DNA from: Pseudomonas sp. 8O
GTDB lineage: Bacteria; Pseudomonadota; Gammaproteobacteria; Pseudomonadales; Pseudomonadaceae
Length of the DNA: 64,000 nucleotides
Reading direction: 5' to 3'
Assembly (NCBI RefSeq): GCF_902506495.1
Contig: NZ_LR733267.1
Location: forward strand, 496,001 to 560,000
Under the pieces are notes generated by a model. The model was given only the letters and a program-made list of their open reading frames with translations. It was not told the DNA's origin and searched no databases. Positions 1 through 8,139 of the stretch are shown in pieces (within the stretch, counting starts at the first letter, position 1; every line of letters starts with the position of its first letter). Position numbers and translations under genes: made by a program.

Positions 1-1515
1 GCCGAGCACACGGAACACGGTCTGCTGCATGGCCTTGTCATGAATACGGATGGAGCCGCCGCCCAGTTCGGTACCGTTGAGCACCATGTCGTAGGCGCGC
101 GACAGCGCGGCAGACGGGTTGGCCTCCAGCTCCTCGGGGCTGCAGCTCGGCGAGGTGAACGGGTGGTGCATGGCGGTCAAGCTGCCGTCGTCGTTTTCCT
201 CGAACATCGGGAAGTCGACGACCCACAGCGGCGCCCACTCGCAGGTCAGCAGGTTGAGGTCATGACCCAGCTTGATGCGCAGCGCGCCCAGGGCCTCGCT
301 GACGATCTTGGCCTTGTCGGCACCGAAGAACACGATATCGCCATCGACAGCGCCCACGCGGTCGAGGATGACATTGATGTTGTCCAGCGGGATGTTCTTG
401 ACGATCGGCGACTGCAAACCGTCAACGCCGGCAGCGCGCTCGTTGACCTTGATATAGGCCAGACCCTTGGCACCATAGATGCCGACGAACTTGGTGTAGT
501 CATCGATCTGCTTGCGCGGCATGCTCGCCCCGCCCGGTACGCGCAGCGCGGTGACGCGGCATTTCGGGTCGTTGGCCGGACCGGCGAATACCTTGAACTC
601 GACGTCCTTGAGCTGATCTTCAACATCAACCAGTTCCAGCGGGATACGCAGGTCCGGCTTGTCCGAACCGAAGCGACGCATGGCTTCAGCCAGAGTCATG
701 TGCGGCAACTCGCCGAACTCGACATCCAGCACTTCCTTGAACAGGTTGCGCACCATGGTCTCGGTGATGTCCATGATGTCTTTTTCATCGAGGAAGCTGG
801 TCTCGATGTCGATCTGGGTAAATTCCGGCTGACGATCAGCGCGCAGGTCTTCATCGCGGAAGCACTTGGCGATCTGGTAGTAGCGGTCGAAGCCGGCGAC
901 CATCAGCAGTTGCTTGAACAGCTGCGGCGACTGCGGCAGGGCGAAGAAGCTGCCGGCGTGGGTACGGCTCGGCACCAGATAATCGCGCGCACCTTCCGGG
1001 GTAGCGCGAGTCAGAATCGGTGTTTCCACGTCGAGGAAGCCGTTGTCGTCGAGGTAGCGACGGATGCTCGAGGTGATGCGCGAGCGCAGTTTGAGCTTCT
1101 CGGCCATTTCCGGGCGACGCAGGTCGATGAAGCGATAACGCAGGCGGGTTTCTTCGCCAACGTCGGTGTACTCATTGAGCGGGAACGGCGGGGTTTCCGC
1201 TTCGTTGAGCACTTCCAGCTCATAGCCCAGCACCTCGATGGCGCCGGACGCCATGTTCGGGTTGACCGCGCCCGCTGGACGCAGACGCACCTTGCCGGTG
1301 ATCTTGACCACGTATTCGCTGCGCACGCGGTCAGCCTTGGCGAAGGTATCGGCACGATCAGGATCGAACACCACCTGGGCCAGACCTTCACGATCACGGA
1401 TATCGAGGAAGATCACCCCGCCATGGTCACGGCGACGATGTACCCAGCCGCAAAGGGTGATTTCCTGGCCATCCAGGCTCTCGTTCAACTGGCCGCAATA
1501 GTGGCTGCGCATCAT
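1..1515 (-). CDS. aspS: Aspartyl-tRNA synthetase, 3' end cut by window edge
   Basis: Charges tRNA with aspartate in the cytoplasm. About 505 of the expected ~590 codons are present; the C-terminal part, with class II motif 3, lies beyond base 1. Reading the minus strand from the ATG at 1515 gives the typical Pseudomonas start MMRSHYCGQL, then the N-terminal OB-fold (GWVHRRRDHGGVIFLDIRD), a class II motif 2 region (CFRDEDLRADRQPEFTQID) and the GAD-type insertion domain characteristic of bacterial AspRS. In Pseudomonas this enzyme is generally non-discriminating and works with the GatCAB amidotransferase; that is family knowledge, not visible here. The gene is divergent from the Hpt/HD-GYP gene across 198 bp. 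A long plus-strand ORF over the same bases is an antisense shadow. Confidence 0.97.
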   Translation of the reverse strand, partial: MMRSHYCGQLNESLDGQEITLCGWVHRRRDHGGVIFLDIRDREGLAQVVFDPDRADTFAKADRVRSEYVVKITGKVRLRPAGAVNPNMASGAIEVLGYELEVLNEAETPPFPLNEYTDVGEETRLRYRFIDLRRPEMAEKLKLRSRITSSIRRYLDDNGFLDVETPILTRATPEGARDYLVPSRTHAGSFFALPQSPQLFKQLLMVAGFDRYYQIAKCFRDEDLRADRQPEFTQIDIETSFLDEKDIMDITETMVRNLFKEVLDVEFGELPHMTLAEAMRRFGSDKPDLRIPLELVDVEDQLKDVEFKVFAGPANDPKCRVTALRVPGGASMPRKQIDDYTKFVGIYGAKGLAYIKVNERAAGVDGLQSPIVKNIPLDNINVILDRVGAVDGDIVFFGADKAKIVSEALGALRIKLGHDLNLLTCEWAPLWVVDFPMFEENDDGSLTAMHHPFTSPSCSPEELEANPSAALSRAYDMVLNGTELGGGSIRIHDKAMQQTVFRVLG

Positions 1516-1713
1516 GATCGTGTTTCGCTTCTCTAAGGTCTTGGATAGGTCGGGCAGCCCCCAACGCCCTGGGCAGGAGCTACACCACAGCGAACGTCCA
1601 ACCGTACGCCGCGCTTCGATAAAGAGCGGGATTATATAGCGTAAATCGTCATGACGCAGCCGCTCGGCAGATGGCTTCTATAATGAAGGGCGCCTCCTGT
1701 CTGGAGAACGACC

Positions 1714-2832
1714 ATGGCCCGACCCCATCGCAGCGACCTGCCCAGTGATCTGCTGGAAGACTTTCGCCTTGACGCCGCCGAGCAGTTTCCCCGCTGCGAG
1801 CAACTGCTGATCGAACTGGAGCGAGCGCCAAAGAGCACGGAACGGCTGCGCGAGCTGTTTCGCCTGATCCATACGCTCAAGGGCAATCTGGGTTACGTCG
1901 AGCTCAACGAGCTGATGCCACTGCCACAAGCCATGGAAGACGTACTCGATGCCCTGCGCTCGGGCCGCCTGACCTTCGACAGCCTGCTCGGGGACATATT
2001 GCTGCTCAGCCTCGACCATCTGCGGGCATTGGTCGCTCAGGCCCTGGGCGGCGCCGAAGCCACCCCGGACAGCACGCAGGTCAGCCGACTCTGCGGCGCG
2101 CTTCAGGCGCTGGCCATGACGCCGAATGAGCGACAGACCGACGTACGTCTCGAGCTGCTGCAGCAGATGGACCCCAGCACTCGCCTGCAATTCACCGAAG
2201 AAGTGGAACCCAGCAAAAGCGCAGCACTGCTTGCACGCCACGCAATCGTGATCCAGCCTGATCTGCAGTTCTTTTGCGCACTGACCGAGGCAGCCGAACA
2301 GCGCTCCCCCTACTGGCGAGGCCGCAACCTGCGCCTGCTGGAACTGGCACTGAGCATCAATGCAGCGGGCGGATACGCTGAGCAGCCAGAGCAACTGGCG
2401 GCCGCAGTCTGCTTGCATGATCTGGGCATGGCCTTCCTGCCACTGGAGCTCCTGCACAAGCAAAGCCATTTCAGCCGCGAAGAACGACGCATGATGCAAG
2501 GCCACCCACGCCTGGCCAGCGACCTGCTCAAACGCATGCCTGACTGGTCAGCGGCCATGGAGATCATCCTCCAGCATCAGGAACACGCTGACGGCTCTGG
2601 CTACCCCAAAGGCCTGCGCGAAAAGGAGATTGCCCCAGGCGCACTGATCCTGCATATCGTCGACACCTTTGACGCAAGGACCCATGAACGTGCACACCAG
2701 ACTTTGAGCAAGCGTCCATTGCTACGCGCCATACTGGAAATCAACAACCTTGCCGGCCAGCAATTCAGCGCCCATTGGGTGGAGGTGTTCAATCGCACTC
2801 TGCAGCAGAAGCCTAGGCTGGCGCACGGCTGA
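1714..2832 (+). CDS. Hpt domain plus degenerate HD-GYP domain protein
   Basis: A 372-residue protein without signal peptide or membrane segment. Residues about 10-110 form a histidine phosphotransfer (Hpt) domain with the phospho-acceptor signature FRLIHTLKGN. Residues about 200-345 resemble an HD-GYP phosphodiesterase: CLHDLGMAF (the HD pair), then HPRLA, HQEHADGSGYPKGL (the GYP motif) and a later VDTFDA. The usual Lys of HDxGK is Met, and the usual HHE before DGxGYP is HQE, so a metal ligand looks lost. The ATG at 1714 follows a CTGGAG Shine-Dalgarno about 9 bases upstream. The protein probably receives phosphate from a hybrid kinase and links it to c-di-GMP or to a scaffold role; whether it still hydrolyses c-di-GMP is doubtful. 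Confidence 0.85.
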   Translation: MARPHRSDLPSDLLEDFRLDAAEQFPRCEQLLIELERAPKSTERLRELFRLIHTLKGNLGYVELNELMPLPQAMEDVLDALRSGRLTFDSLLGDILLLSLDHLRALVAQALGGAEATPDSTQVSRLCGALQALAMTPNERQTDVRLELLQQMDPSTRLQFTEEVEPSKSAALLARHAIVIQPDLQFFCALTEAAEQRSPYWRGRNLRLLELALSINAAGGYAEQPEQLAAAVCLHDLGMAFLPLELLHKQSHFSREERRMMQGHPRLASDLLKRMPDWSAAMEIILQHQEHADGSGYPKGLREKEIAPGALILHIVDTFDARTHERAHQTLSKRPLLRAILEINNLAGQQFSAHWVEVFNRTLQQKPRLAHG

Positions 2833-2898
2833 ACGAGCATTGCGCCACGCACAGGATTGACGCCGCCAAAGCAGGATTTATTGAACCGTCAGCTATCA

Positions 2899-2935
2899 AT
2901 AGCCTCTAAACATCGCTCTCATTGATATAAGCCAA
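2899..2935 (+). promoter_or_regulatory. Possible OxyR-like site upstream of dps
   Basis: Four tetramers spaced by exactly 7 bases (ATAG, ACAT, ATTG, CCAA) lie 80-120 bases before the dps start and match the OxyR pattern ATAG-N7-CTAT-N7-ATAG-N7-CTAT at 11 of 16 positions. The same stretch contains the inverted pair TATCAAT / ATTGATA. Dps genes are often OxyR targets, which makes the match worth recording, but it is weak. Confidence 0.25.
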
Positions 2936-3017
2936 GATCATCTCGACGCCCTGCGTGTTAGGCTCTCACCAACACTGCGGGATAGACACCCTGGGCTCAC
3001 CTGAAAGGAGAAAAACC

Positions 3018-3488
3018 ATGGAAATCAATATCGGAATCGCCGAACAGGATCGCGCCGCCATCGCCGAAGGCCTCTCGCGCCTTCTGGCCGACACCTACAC
3101 CCTGTACCTGAAGACCCATAATTTCCATTGGAACGTCACCGGTCCGATGTTCAACACCCTGCACCTGATGTTCGAAGGTCAGTACACCGAACTGGCCCTG
3201 GCGGTTGACGCAATCGCCGAACGGATCCGTGCACTGGGCTTCCCGGCGCCAGGCACCTACGCCGCCTACGCCCGCCTGTCCTCGATCAAGGAAGAGGAAG
3301 GCGTACCCAGCGCCGACGATATGATCAAGCAACTGGTGCAAGGCCAAGAGGCCGTCGTACGCACTGCGCGCGGCATTTTCCCGCTGCTGGACAAGGTCAG
3401 CGACGAGCCGACTGCCGACCTGCTGACCCAACGCATGCAGGTACACGAGAAAACCGCCTGGATGCTGCGCAGCCTGCTCGCTGCTTGA
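3018..3488 (+). CDS. dps: Dps-family ferritin-like stress protein
   Basis: A 156-residue Dps/miniferritin that stores iron, detoxifies peroxide and may bind DNA. The ferroxidase ligands at the dimer interface are visible as THNFHWNVTG (His and His), TLHLMFEGQY and AVDAIAERIRALG (Asp and Glu). The start is set at the ATG at 3018, which follows a strong AAAGGAG at 3004-3010; an upstream in-frame start at 2955 would add about 21 unlikely residues. It is monocistronic, with a terminator directly after it. The same gene sits next to aspS in P. aeruginosa as I recall it. There is no long basic N-terminal tail, so DNA binding is uncertain. Confidence 0.93.
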   Translation: MEINIGIAEQDRAAIAEGLSRLLADTYTLYLKTHNFHWNVTGPMFNTLHLMFEGQYTELALAVDAIAERIRALGFPAPGTYAAYARLSSIKEEEGVPSADDMIKQLVQGQEAVVRTARGIFPLLDKVSDEPTADLLTQRMQVHEKTAWMLRSLLAA

Positions 3489-3497
3489 GATACTCAG

Positions 3498-3520
3498 AGG
3501 CCCGGTGATCCGGGCCTTTT
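3498..3520 (+). terminator. Rho-independent terminator after dps
   Basis: An 8-bp perfect stem AGGCCCGG / CCGGGCCT with a 4-base loop followed by TTT, starting 10 bases after the dps stop. Confidence 0.85.
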
Positions 3521-3584
3521 CATTAGGCAGGCAGCCTTGCCCTGATCTATGCTCTGGCCATTCGCCATTGAGTTTCCGACACCC

Positions 3585-4652
3585 ATGAGTCAACCAGCCA
3601 AACCGCCCAGCATCATCGATCTGTATCCGGAGGAAACCCGCGAGGCGGCCGAACTCCTGAAGCAGGCCGTACCGCTGATGATGCGCCACGACATACCGCC
3701 AAATCCGGTGCACTACGCGCTGTGGTACACCTACAGCAGAGGCGGCGAACCCGAGCTCAACCGCCGCCTGGACAAGGTGGTCGAAGACTTCGACGTGTTC
3801 CCGCCGGAAACCGCCAGCCGGCTGTTTCGCGACTACATCATCCGCGGCGAACTGGAGGAAGCGCGCGCCGGCCAGCAGCAGGTAATCGAGCTGGTCGATG
3901 ATATCGAAGGCGACGTCTCACGCAGCGTGATCGGCGGTCTGCATTACCAGCAGAGCCTGAGCCAAGGCCTCAGCGCACTGCAGGAACCCATCACCGACGA
4001 TCTACCCAGCGTGCTCAGCGAGCTGCAGGAAAGCACCCAACTGATGCAGGATCAGCAGGAAAAATTCCTCTATCGCCTACGCGCCGCTCAGCAAGAGATC
4101 ACTCACCTGCGCAGCCAACTGGAACGCGCACATCTGGCAGCAACACTCGACAGCCTGACCCGCGTATTCAATCGCCATGCCTTTACCCGCCTGCTGGAGC
4201 GCGCCCTGAACGAGTCACAGCAGGGCCTGGCGCTGGTGATTCTGGATATCGACCATTTCAAGCAGTTCAACGATCAATACGGCCACCCACTGGGTGACCG
4301 CGTACTGCAACACGTCGGACAACTATTACGCGACCTGCTGCCACCAGAGGCCTTTGCTGCGCGCTACGGCGGCGAAGAGTTCTGCGTGGTACTGCGCAAC
4401 TGCGCCAACCTCAACGAAGTTCTCGATTTCGCCGAACAACTGCGCCACAAGATCCAGTCACTGAGGATCAAGGTAAGGCGAACGGACCAGATTCTGGACA
4501 GCATCACCGCGTCCTTCGGCTGCGCCATGGCCGAAGAAGGCGACACATTCGAATCCTTGCTCACTCGGGCCGATGACGCGCTTTATCAGGCCAAACGCGC
4601 CGGCCGCAATCAGGTCCACCCGATTACCAGCGAAACGATGCTAAGCGCTTGA
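3585..4652 (+). CDS. Diguanylate cyclase with GGEEF active site
   Basis: A 355-residue cytosolic diguanylate cyclase that makes c-di-GMP from two GTP. The N-terminal half (about 1-170) is a helical, uncharacterised sensory region with coiled-coil character just before the catalytic part. The GGDEF domain occupies about 175-345: LDSLTRVFNRHAF, VILDIDHFKQFND, and the active-site loop RYGGEEFCVVL. The inhibitory I-site (RxxD five residues before the GGEEF) is replaced by PPEA, so product inhibition at that site is not expected. Start chosen at ATG 3585 (MSQPAKPP), since the upstream start at 3549 gives an unconserved-looking extension. It stands alone between dps and the cold-shock-domain gene. 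Confidence 0.92.
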   Translation: MSQPAKPPSIIDLYPEETREAAELLKQAVPLMMRHDIPPNPVHYALWYTYSRGGEPELNRRLDKVVEDFDVFPPETASRLFRDYIIRGELEEARAGQQQVIELVDDIEGDVSRSVIGGLHYQQSLSQGLSALQEPITDDLPSVLSELQESTQLMQDQQEKFLYRLRAAQQEITHLRSQLERAHLAATLDSLTRVFNRHAFTRLLERALNESQQGLALVILDIDHFKQFNDQYGHPLGDRVLQHVGQLLRDLLPPEAFAARYGGEEFCVVLRNCANLNEVLDFAEQLRHKIQSLRIKVRRTDQILDSITASFGCAMAEEGDTFESLLTRADDALYQAKRAGRNQVHPITSETMLSA

Positions 4653-4690
4653 TTTGAGAAGCCCCCGCCTTTGCTGTTAAATAGCCTTGC

Positions 4691-4716
4691 ACGCCGCATT
4701 ACCGTTCTGCGGCGTC
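4691..4716. other. Hairpin between the cyclase and cold-shock genes
   Basis: An ACGCCGCA / TGCGGCGT stem with a 9-base loop lies in the 157-bp gap. There is no T-run, so it is a structured leader or weak terminator at most. Nothing else is visible in this gap. Confidence 0.35.
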
Positions 4717-4809
4717 GCTACCCTTGTATACCGGCGCGCGTCGTTGCCGTTCGACTGGCAACCCTTGAAGCGCGCTCTCTCCGCAACACCTTGAGTCATC
4801 ATTCAATCA

Positions 4810-5448
4810 GTGAGTTCATCGAAGATGTTGAAGATTGCCCATCTCGTGACAGGGTTCGCCGCCCTGCTGCTGTCTGCCGTACCCGGTTTTTCCACTTCGT
4901 TCCTGACCACCCCGGATGCCATTTATCTGGCCCTCATCGGCCTGCTCAACCTGCTTGCCGCAGCGCAACAACAGAACGCCCACGCCGCGCGTCAGCAACT
5001 GCAGGGGCTGTCATCGGCTCTATTGATACTGGCTGCCGTGGTACAGAGCCTGATCCTGCTTGCCCCGCTGCCAAGCATCGGTAGCCAACCCGCCATCTGG
5101 CTGCCGCTTCTGGCCTTGGTAATCGCCGTGGCACTGAGCCTTGCAGCGCAACTGAACACGCAGCCGCGCAGCGCAGACCAACGTGTGTCCGCACCAAAAG
5201 CCAGTATCAGCACCAGCGTGACGCCAGATGATCGCGAGACCGGCACCGTCAAATGGTTCAACACATCCAAGGGATTCGGCTTCATTTCCCGCGACTCGGG
5301 TGACGATATCTTCGTGCACTTCCGTGCCATTCGCGGCGAAGGTCACCGCGTACTGATCGAAGGCCAACGCGTGGAGTTCTCGGTCATGCAGCGTGACAAA
5401 GGCCTGCAGGCAGAAGACGTGATCGCAGCAGCCCCTTCGCGGCGCTGA
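4810..5448 (+). CDS. Membrane protein with C-terminal cold-shock domain
   Basis: About 212 residues. The N-terminal 115 residues are hydrophobic with up to four membrane segments (around 10-30, 36-54, 66-87 and 94-113). A linker follows, then a complete cold-shock domain at about 143-208 with both nucleic-acid motifs, RNP1 (KGFGFI) and RNP2 (DIFVHF), after the standard TGTVKWFN opening. It would therefore hold an RNA- or ssDNA-binding OB fold at the inner face of the cytoplasmic membrane. The start is uncertain: GTG at 4810 or ATG at 4825 (MLKIAHL); neither has a strong ribosome site. The location before slyX is the usual Pseudomonas arrangement. Terminated by a bidirectional hairpin. Confidence 0.85.
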   Translation: MSSSKMLKIAHLVTGFAALLLSAVPGFSTSFLTTPDAIYLALIGLLNLLAAAQQQNAHAARQQLQGLSSALLILAAVVQSLILLAPLPSIGSQPAIWLPLLALVIAVALSLAAQLNTQPRSADQRVSAPKASISTSVTPDDRETGTVKWFNTSKGFGFISRDSGDDIFVHFRAIRGEGHRVLIEGQRVEFSVMQRDKGLQAEDVIAAAPSRR

Positions 5449-5461
5449 GCTGCACGCAAAG

Positions 5462-5486
5462 AAAAGCCCGGGAAACCGGGCTTTTT
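5462..5486. terminator. Bidirectional terminator between csp-like gene and slyX
   Basis: AAAAGCCCGG, loop GAAA, CCGGGCTTTTT. It has A and T tracts on both sides and lies between two convergent genes, so it can serve both strands. Confidence 0.88.
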
Positions 5487-5490
5487 CATA

Positions 5491-5697
5491 TCAGTAATGA
5501 GGTGGCGGCGCTTCATCTTCGGCAATACCCGCCTGACCACTCAACTCCTCCTGGCGTCGCGCCAGAACCGTCAATTGCAGCTGCATCCGCTCGATGCGCC
5601 TGCTCTGCTCGACCAGCTCATCGCTGAGCGCCTGAATAGTGTCATCCTGAAAAGCCAGGCGGCTCTCCAGCTCCATGATCCGCGACTCGAGACTCAT
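5491..5697 (-). CDS. slyX: SlyX family protein
   Basis: A 68-residue acidic, fully helical protein (MSLESRIMELESRLAFQDDT, then LSDELVEQSRRIERMQ and a PPPHY end), which is the SlyX signature; the role is unknown but it likely forms a coiled-coil oligomer. The ATG at 5697 overlaps the stop codon of the upstream HIT gene as ATGA, so translation is probably coupled. A longer reading from 5820 is only the HIT gene read out of frame. Confidence 0.92.
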   Translation of the reverse strand: MSLESRIMELESRLAFQDDTIQALSDELVEQSRRIERMQLQLTVLARRQEELSGQAGIAEDEAPPPHY

Positions 5698-6125
5698 GCT
5701 GGCTCTCCGGCAAACTGAAAATCCTCGGTCAGCACCAAGCGCAGCTTGTCGATGATCTGTCCCACCTTCTGCCCGGCATAAGGCTGCGCAGGATGGCGCC
5801 CCCACACCGGCGCGGGCCAAGCGACATCGTCACGTCGACGCACGATCACATGCATATGCAACTGACCGACCACATTGCCGAGCGTAGCCACGTTCATCTT
5901 GTCGGCGGCAAAAGTGTCCTTGAGGATCTCCGCCAGCAGCGTGGTTTCCTGCCACAGCCGACGCTGATCGTCAGCGTCGAGCTGGAACAGCTCACTGACC
6001 TCCTCACGTCGCGGCACGAGGATGAACCAGGGGTAATTGGAGTCATTCATCAGCAGCAAACGACACAGGGGAAAATCCCCGACCAACAGGCAATCCTGCT
6101 GCAGACGCGAATCCAGAGCGAACAT
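5694..6125 (-). CDS. HIT-family nucleotide-binding protein
   Basis: A 143-residue histidine-triad fold protein, a likely nucleotide hydrolase or transferase. It has the family's NYPWFILVPRR strand and a triad region GQLHMHVIVRRRDD in which the first triad His is Gln (Q-L-H-M-H-V) but the two downstream His residues, including the catalytic position, remain. The start at 6125 is supported by a perfect AAGGAGG 9 bases upstream (6135-6141 on the plus strand). Much longer in-frame starts as far as 6452 lack such support. It forms a two-gene unit with slyX through a 4-base overlap. Confidence 0.9.
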   Translation of the reverse strand: MFALDSRLQQDCLLVGDFPLCRLLLMNDSNYPWFILVPRREEVSELFQLDADDQRRLWQETTLLAEILKDTFAADKMNVATLGNVVGQLHMHVIVRRRDDVAWPAPVWGRHPAQPYAGQKVGQIIDKLRLVLTEDFQFAGEPA

Positions 6126-6785
6126 GACGGTCGTCCTCCTTTTAAACGGATCGATCAAGCGTAGCCCCAGCGAGGGCCAACCTATGGCGCGCAGCATACG
6201 CTGGCTCAGTCGAGACTTCATCTGGCGACCACGCACCAACGCAAGGCAGCCCGAATGCACGCGCACCGCAGGCGTGCACCATTTTGTTTCTTCCCGTAAT
6301 AAACACTGCCAAGCGTTACCGGGGCAGCAATATGAACGCAGGCGATAACGCCTGCCGCTGTCCGGACGCGAAGAACTGGCATCGCTCAGGCAAACCCGCG
6401 CCAGACGCGGGATCAGCGTCGCTGATCGACACACTGCATGCCAGAAAATCAAGGTTTTAGCGGGACATCCAGGTTTTGAGCACGACTTTTGCTATCTGTG
6501 AAAGCAATGCTCGGCTAGCCGTGCAGTCGATCAATAACAGCGGCCCCAGACACCTCAGAGCCGCGAAAGCGTTGGCATAACGAAACGCAAGGGCAGAGCT
6601 ACAGATTTGCGACATTCCTCCTAATGCGATGCGACACCAGCATGAACGAAGTCGTAATGAATAGACTGCAACTATCGCCAATATTGGCTGCGTGCTATAA
6701 GTTACCGCCGACACAAAAAGAAAGAGCCGCCCATATAACAAAACAGTGGGCAGCGCAACTCTTCTAAACCAAAGGAGCAATCACG
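6126..6785. other. 660-bp intergenic region upstream of oprD
   Basis: It holds the divergent promoters of the HIT-slyX unit and oprD. No ORF with codon use like its neighbours is present. The part within 180 bases of oprD is AT-richer and contains the candidate ArgR repeats and a TATAAG -10-like element near 6698. I see no hairpin with a T-run. Confidence 0.6.
6609..6636 (-). promoter_or_regulatory. Candidate ArgR operator: two direct half-sites
   Basis: On the minus strand, TGTCGC occurs at 6636-6631 and 6614-6609, exactly 22 bases apart, each followed by N8-AG. The Pseudomonas ArgR half-site is known as TGTCGC-N8-AA in direct repeat. P. aeruginosa oprD is reported to be activated by ArgR in response to arginine, and these repeats lie about 150-175 bases before this oprD start. 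Confidence 0.45.
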
Positions 6786-8066
6786 ATGCAAGTGATGAAG
6801 TGGAGCGTAATCGCCCTGGCAGTAGCCGCGGGCACCAGCCAAATGGCAGTGGCTTCCAGCCAGTCCGAGTCCAACGGCTTTATCGAAGACAGCAGCTTCA
6901 ACATCTTCAATCGCGTTCTGTACATGAACCGCGATTTCCGTAACGGCCCGAACAGCGCAAGCACCTCCGCCAACCCGGCTGGCTACCGTGAAGAAACCGG
7001 TCTGGGCATCCGCCTGCTGTATGAATCCGGCTTCACCCAAGGCACCGTAGGCGTTGGCTTCGACGCTCACTCCCTGAGCAGCATCAAGCTGGACAGCGGT
7101 CGCGGCCGCTACGGCAATGGCCTGTTCGGACAGACCGATGACGGTCGTGGCGACGATACTCAGACCGAAGTTGGCGGCGCCATCAAGTTCCGCATCTCCG
7201 ACACCGTTCTGAAGTATGGCAGCCAGTTCACTGCCAGCCCGGTATTCTCCACCGACGACAGCCGCATCCTGCCAGAAGTCACCACCGGTACTTACCTGGT
7301 AAGTAACGAAATCGAAGGTCTGGAACTGAGCGCTGGCCGCTTCACCGCCATGAGCAGCCAGAGCGGCACCAGCCGCGATGACATCAATGGCAAGGGCGAA
7401 GCCGGCCTGAAGTATGCCAACATCGTGGGCGCCTCCTACTCGTTCACCGACGACCTGAGCGCAGCTTTCCATGCCTCCGATGTAGAGGACTACTGGAAGA
7501 AGTACTACGGCAACGTCAACTACAACCTGCCGCTGGCCGAAGAACAGGCTCTGAACTTCGACGTCAACATTTACAAGACCGACTACGACAAGACCTACAC
7601 CAACACTACCAGCGACCAAGACAACACCATCTGGAGCCTGGCAGCTGCCTACTCCATGGGCGCTCATACCTTCACCCTGGCACACCAGCGCTCTTCTGGT
7701 GACCGTGGCTATGATTACGGCGTCGACGGCGGCGGTACCGTTTGGCTGGCGAACTCGGTTCAATTCTCCGACTTCAACCAGAAAGACGAAAAATCCTGGC
7801 AAGCCCGTTACGACATCAACATGGCTGAGTTCGGCGTTCCTGGCCTGAGCTTCATGACCCGCTACATCCGCGGTACCGATATGGATGTGGGTACTGGCAG
7901 CAGCGAGCAAGAACGTGAGATCAACGTCGAAGCCAAGTACGTGATTCAGGACGGCGCTGCCAAGGACCTGTCCTTCCGCGTTCGCCAGGCGTTCTACCGC
8001 AATTCGTTCGAAGGCGACCTGAACGATTTCCGCCTGATCGTCGAATACCCGCTGAGCGTTCTGTAA
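6786..8066 (+). CDS. oprD: OprD-family outer membrane porin
   Basis: A 426-residue precursor of an 18-strand substrate-specific porin for basic amino acids and small peptides or organic acids. A signal peptide spans about residues 1-23 (MQVMKWSVIALAVAAGTSQM). Family hallmarks follow: ESNGFIEDSS, YESGFTQGTVGVGFDA, FRISDTVLKYG, TWSLAAAYSMGAHTFTLAHQ, and the closing DFRLIVEYPLSVL. The ATG follows AAAGGAG. Together with proS and the thioesterase downstream, this is the position of classical oprD in P. aeruginosa. Imipenem uptake is known for the P. aeruginosa protein; substrate here is not readable from sequence. Likely ArgR-responsive. Confidence 0.93.
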   Translation: MQVMKWSVIALAVAAGTSQMAVASSQSESNGFIEDSSFNIFNRVLYMNRDFRNGPNSASTSANPAGYREETGLGIRLLYESGFTQGTVGVGFDAHSLSSIKLDSGRGRYGNGLFGQTDDGRGDDTQTEVGGAIKFRISDTVLKYGSQFTASPVFSTDDSRILPEVTTGTYLVSNEIEGLELSAGRFTAMSSQSGTSRDDINGKGEAGLKYANIVGASYSFTDDLSAAFHASDVEDYWKKYYGNVNYNLPLAEEQALNFDVNIYKTDYDKTYTNTTSDQDNTIWSLAAAYSMGAHTFTLAHQRSSGDRGYDYGVDGGGTVWLANSVQFSDFNQKDEKSWQARYDINMAEFGVPGLSFMTRYIRGTDMDVGTGSSEQEREINVEAKYVIQDGAAKDLSFRVRQAFYRNSFEGDLNDFRLIVEYPLSVL

Positions 8067-8092
8067 CTTCAGCGCTACTCGATAGCGGAATA

Positions 8093-8122
8093 AAAGAAAC
8101 CCGGCCTTGGCCGGGTTTCTTT
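8093..8122. terminator. Bidirectional terminator between oprD and thioesterase gene
   Basis: A perfect 14-bp stem AAAGAAACCCGGCC / GGCCGGGTTTCTTT with a 2-base centre lies between two convergent genes. Confidence 0.9.
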
Positions 8123-8139
8123 ATTTCTGGCTCAGTGCT

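Noticed and set aside
40..1536. Long plus-strand ORF of 498 codons
   Set aside because: It is antisense to aspS, which reads as a standard AspRS on the other strand; composition is a high-GC shadow.
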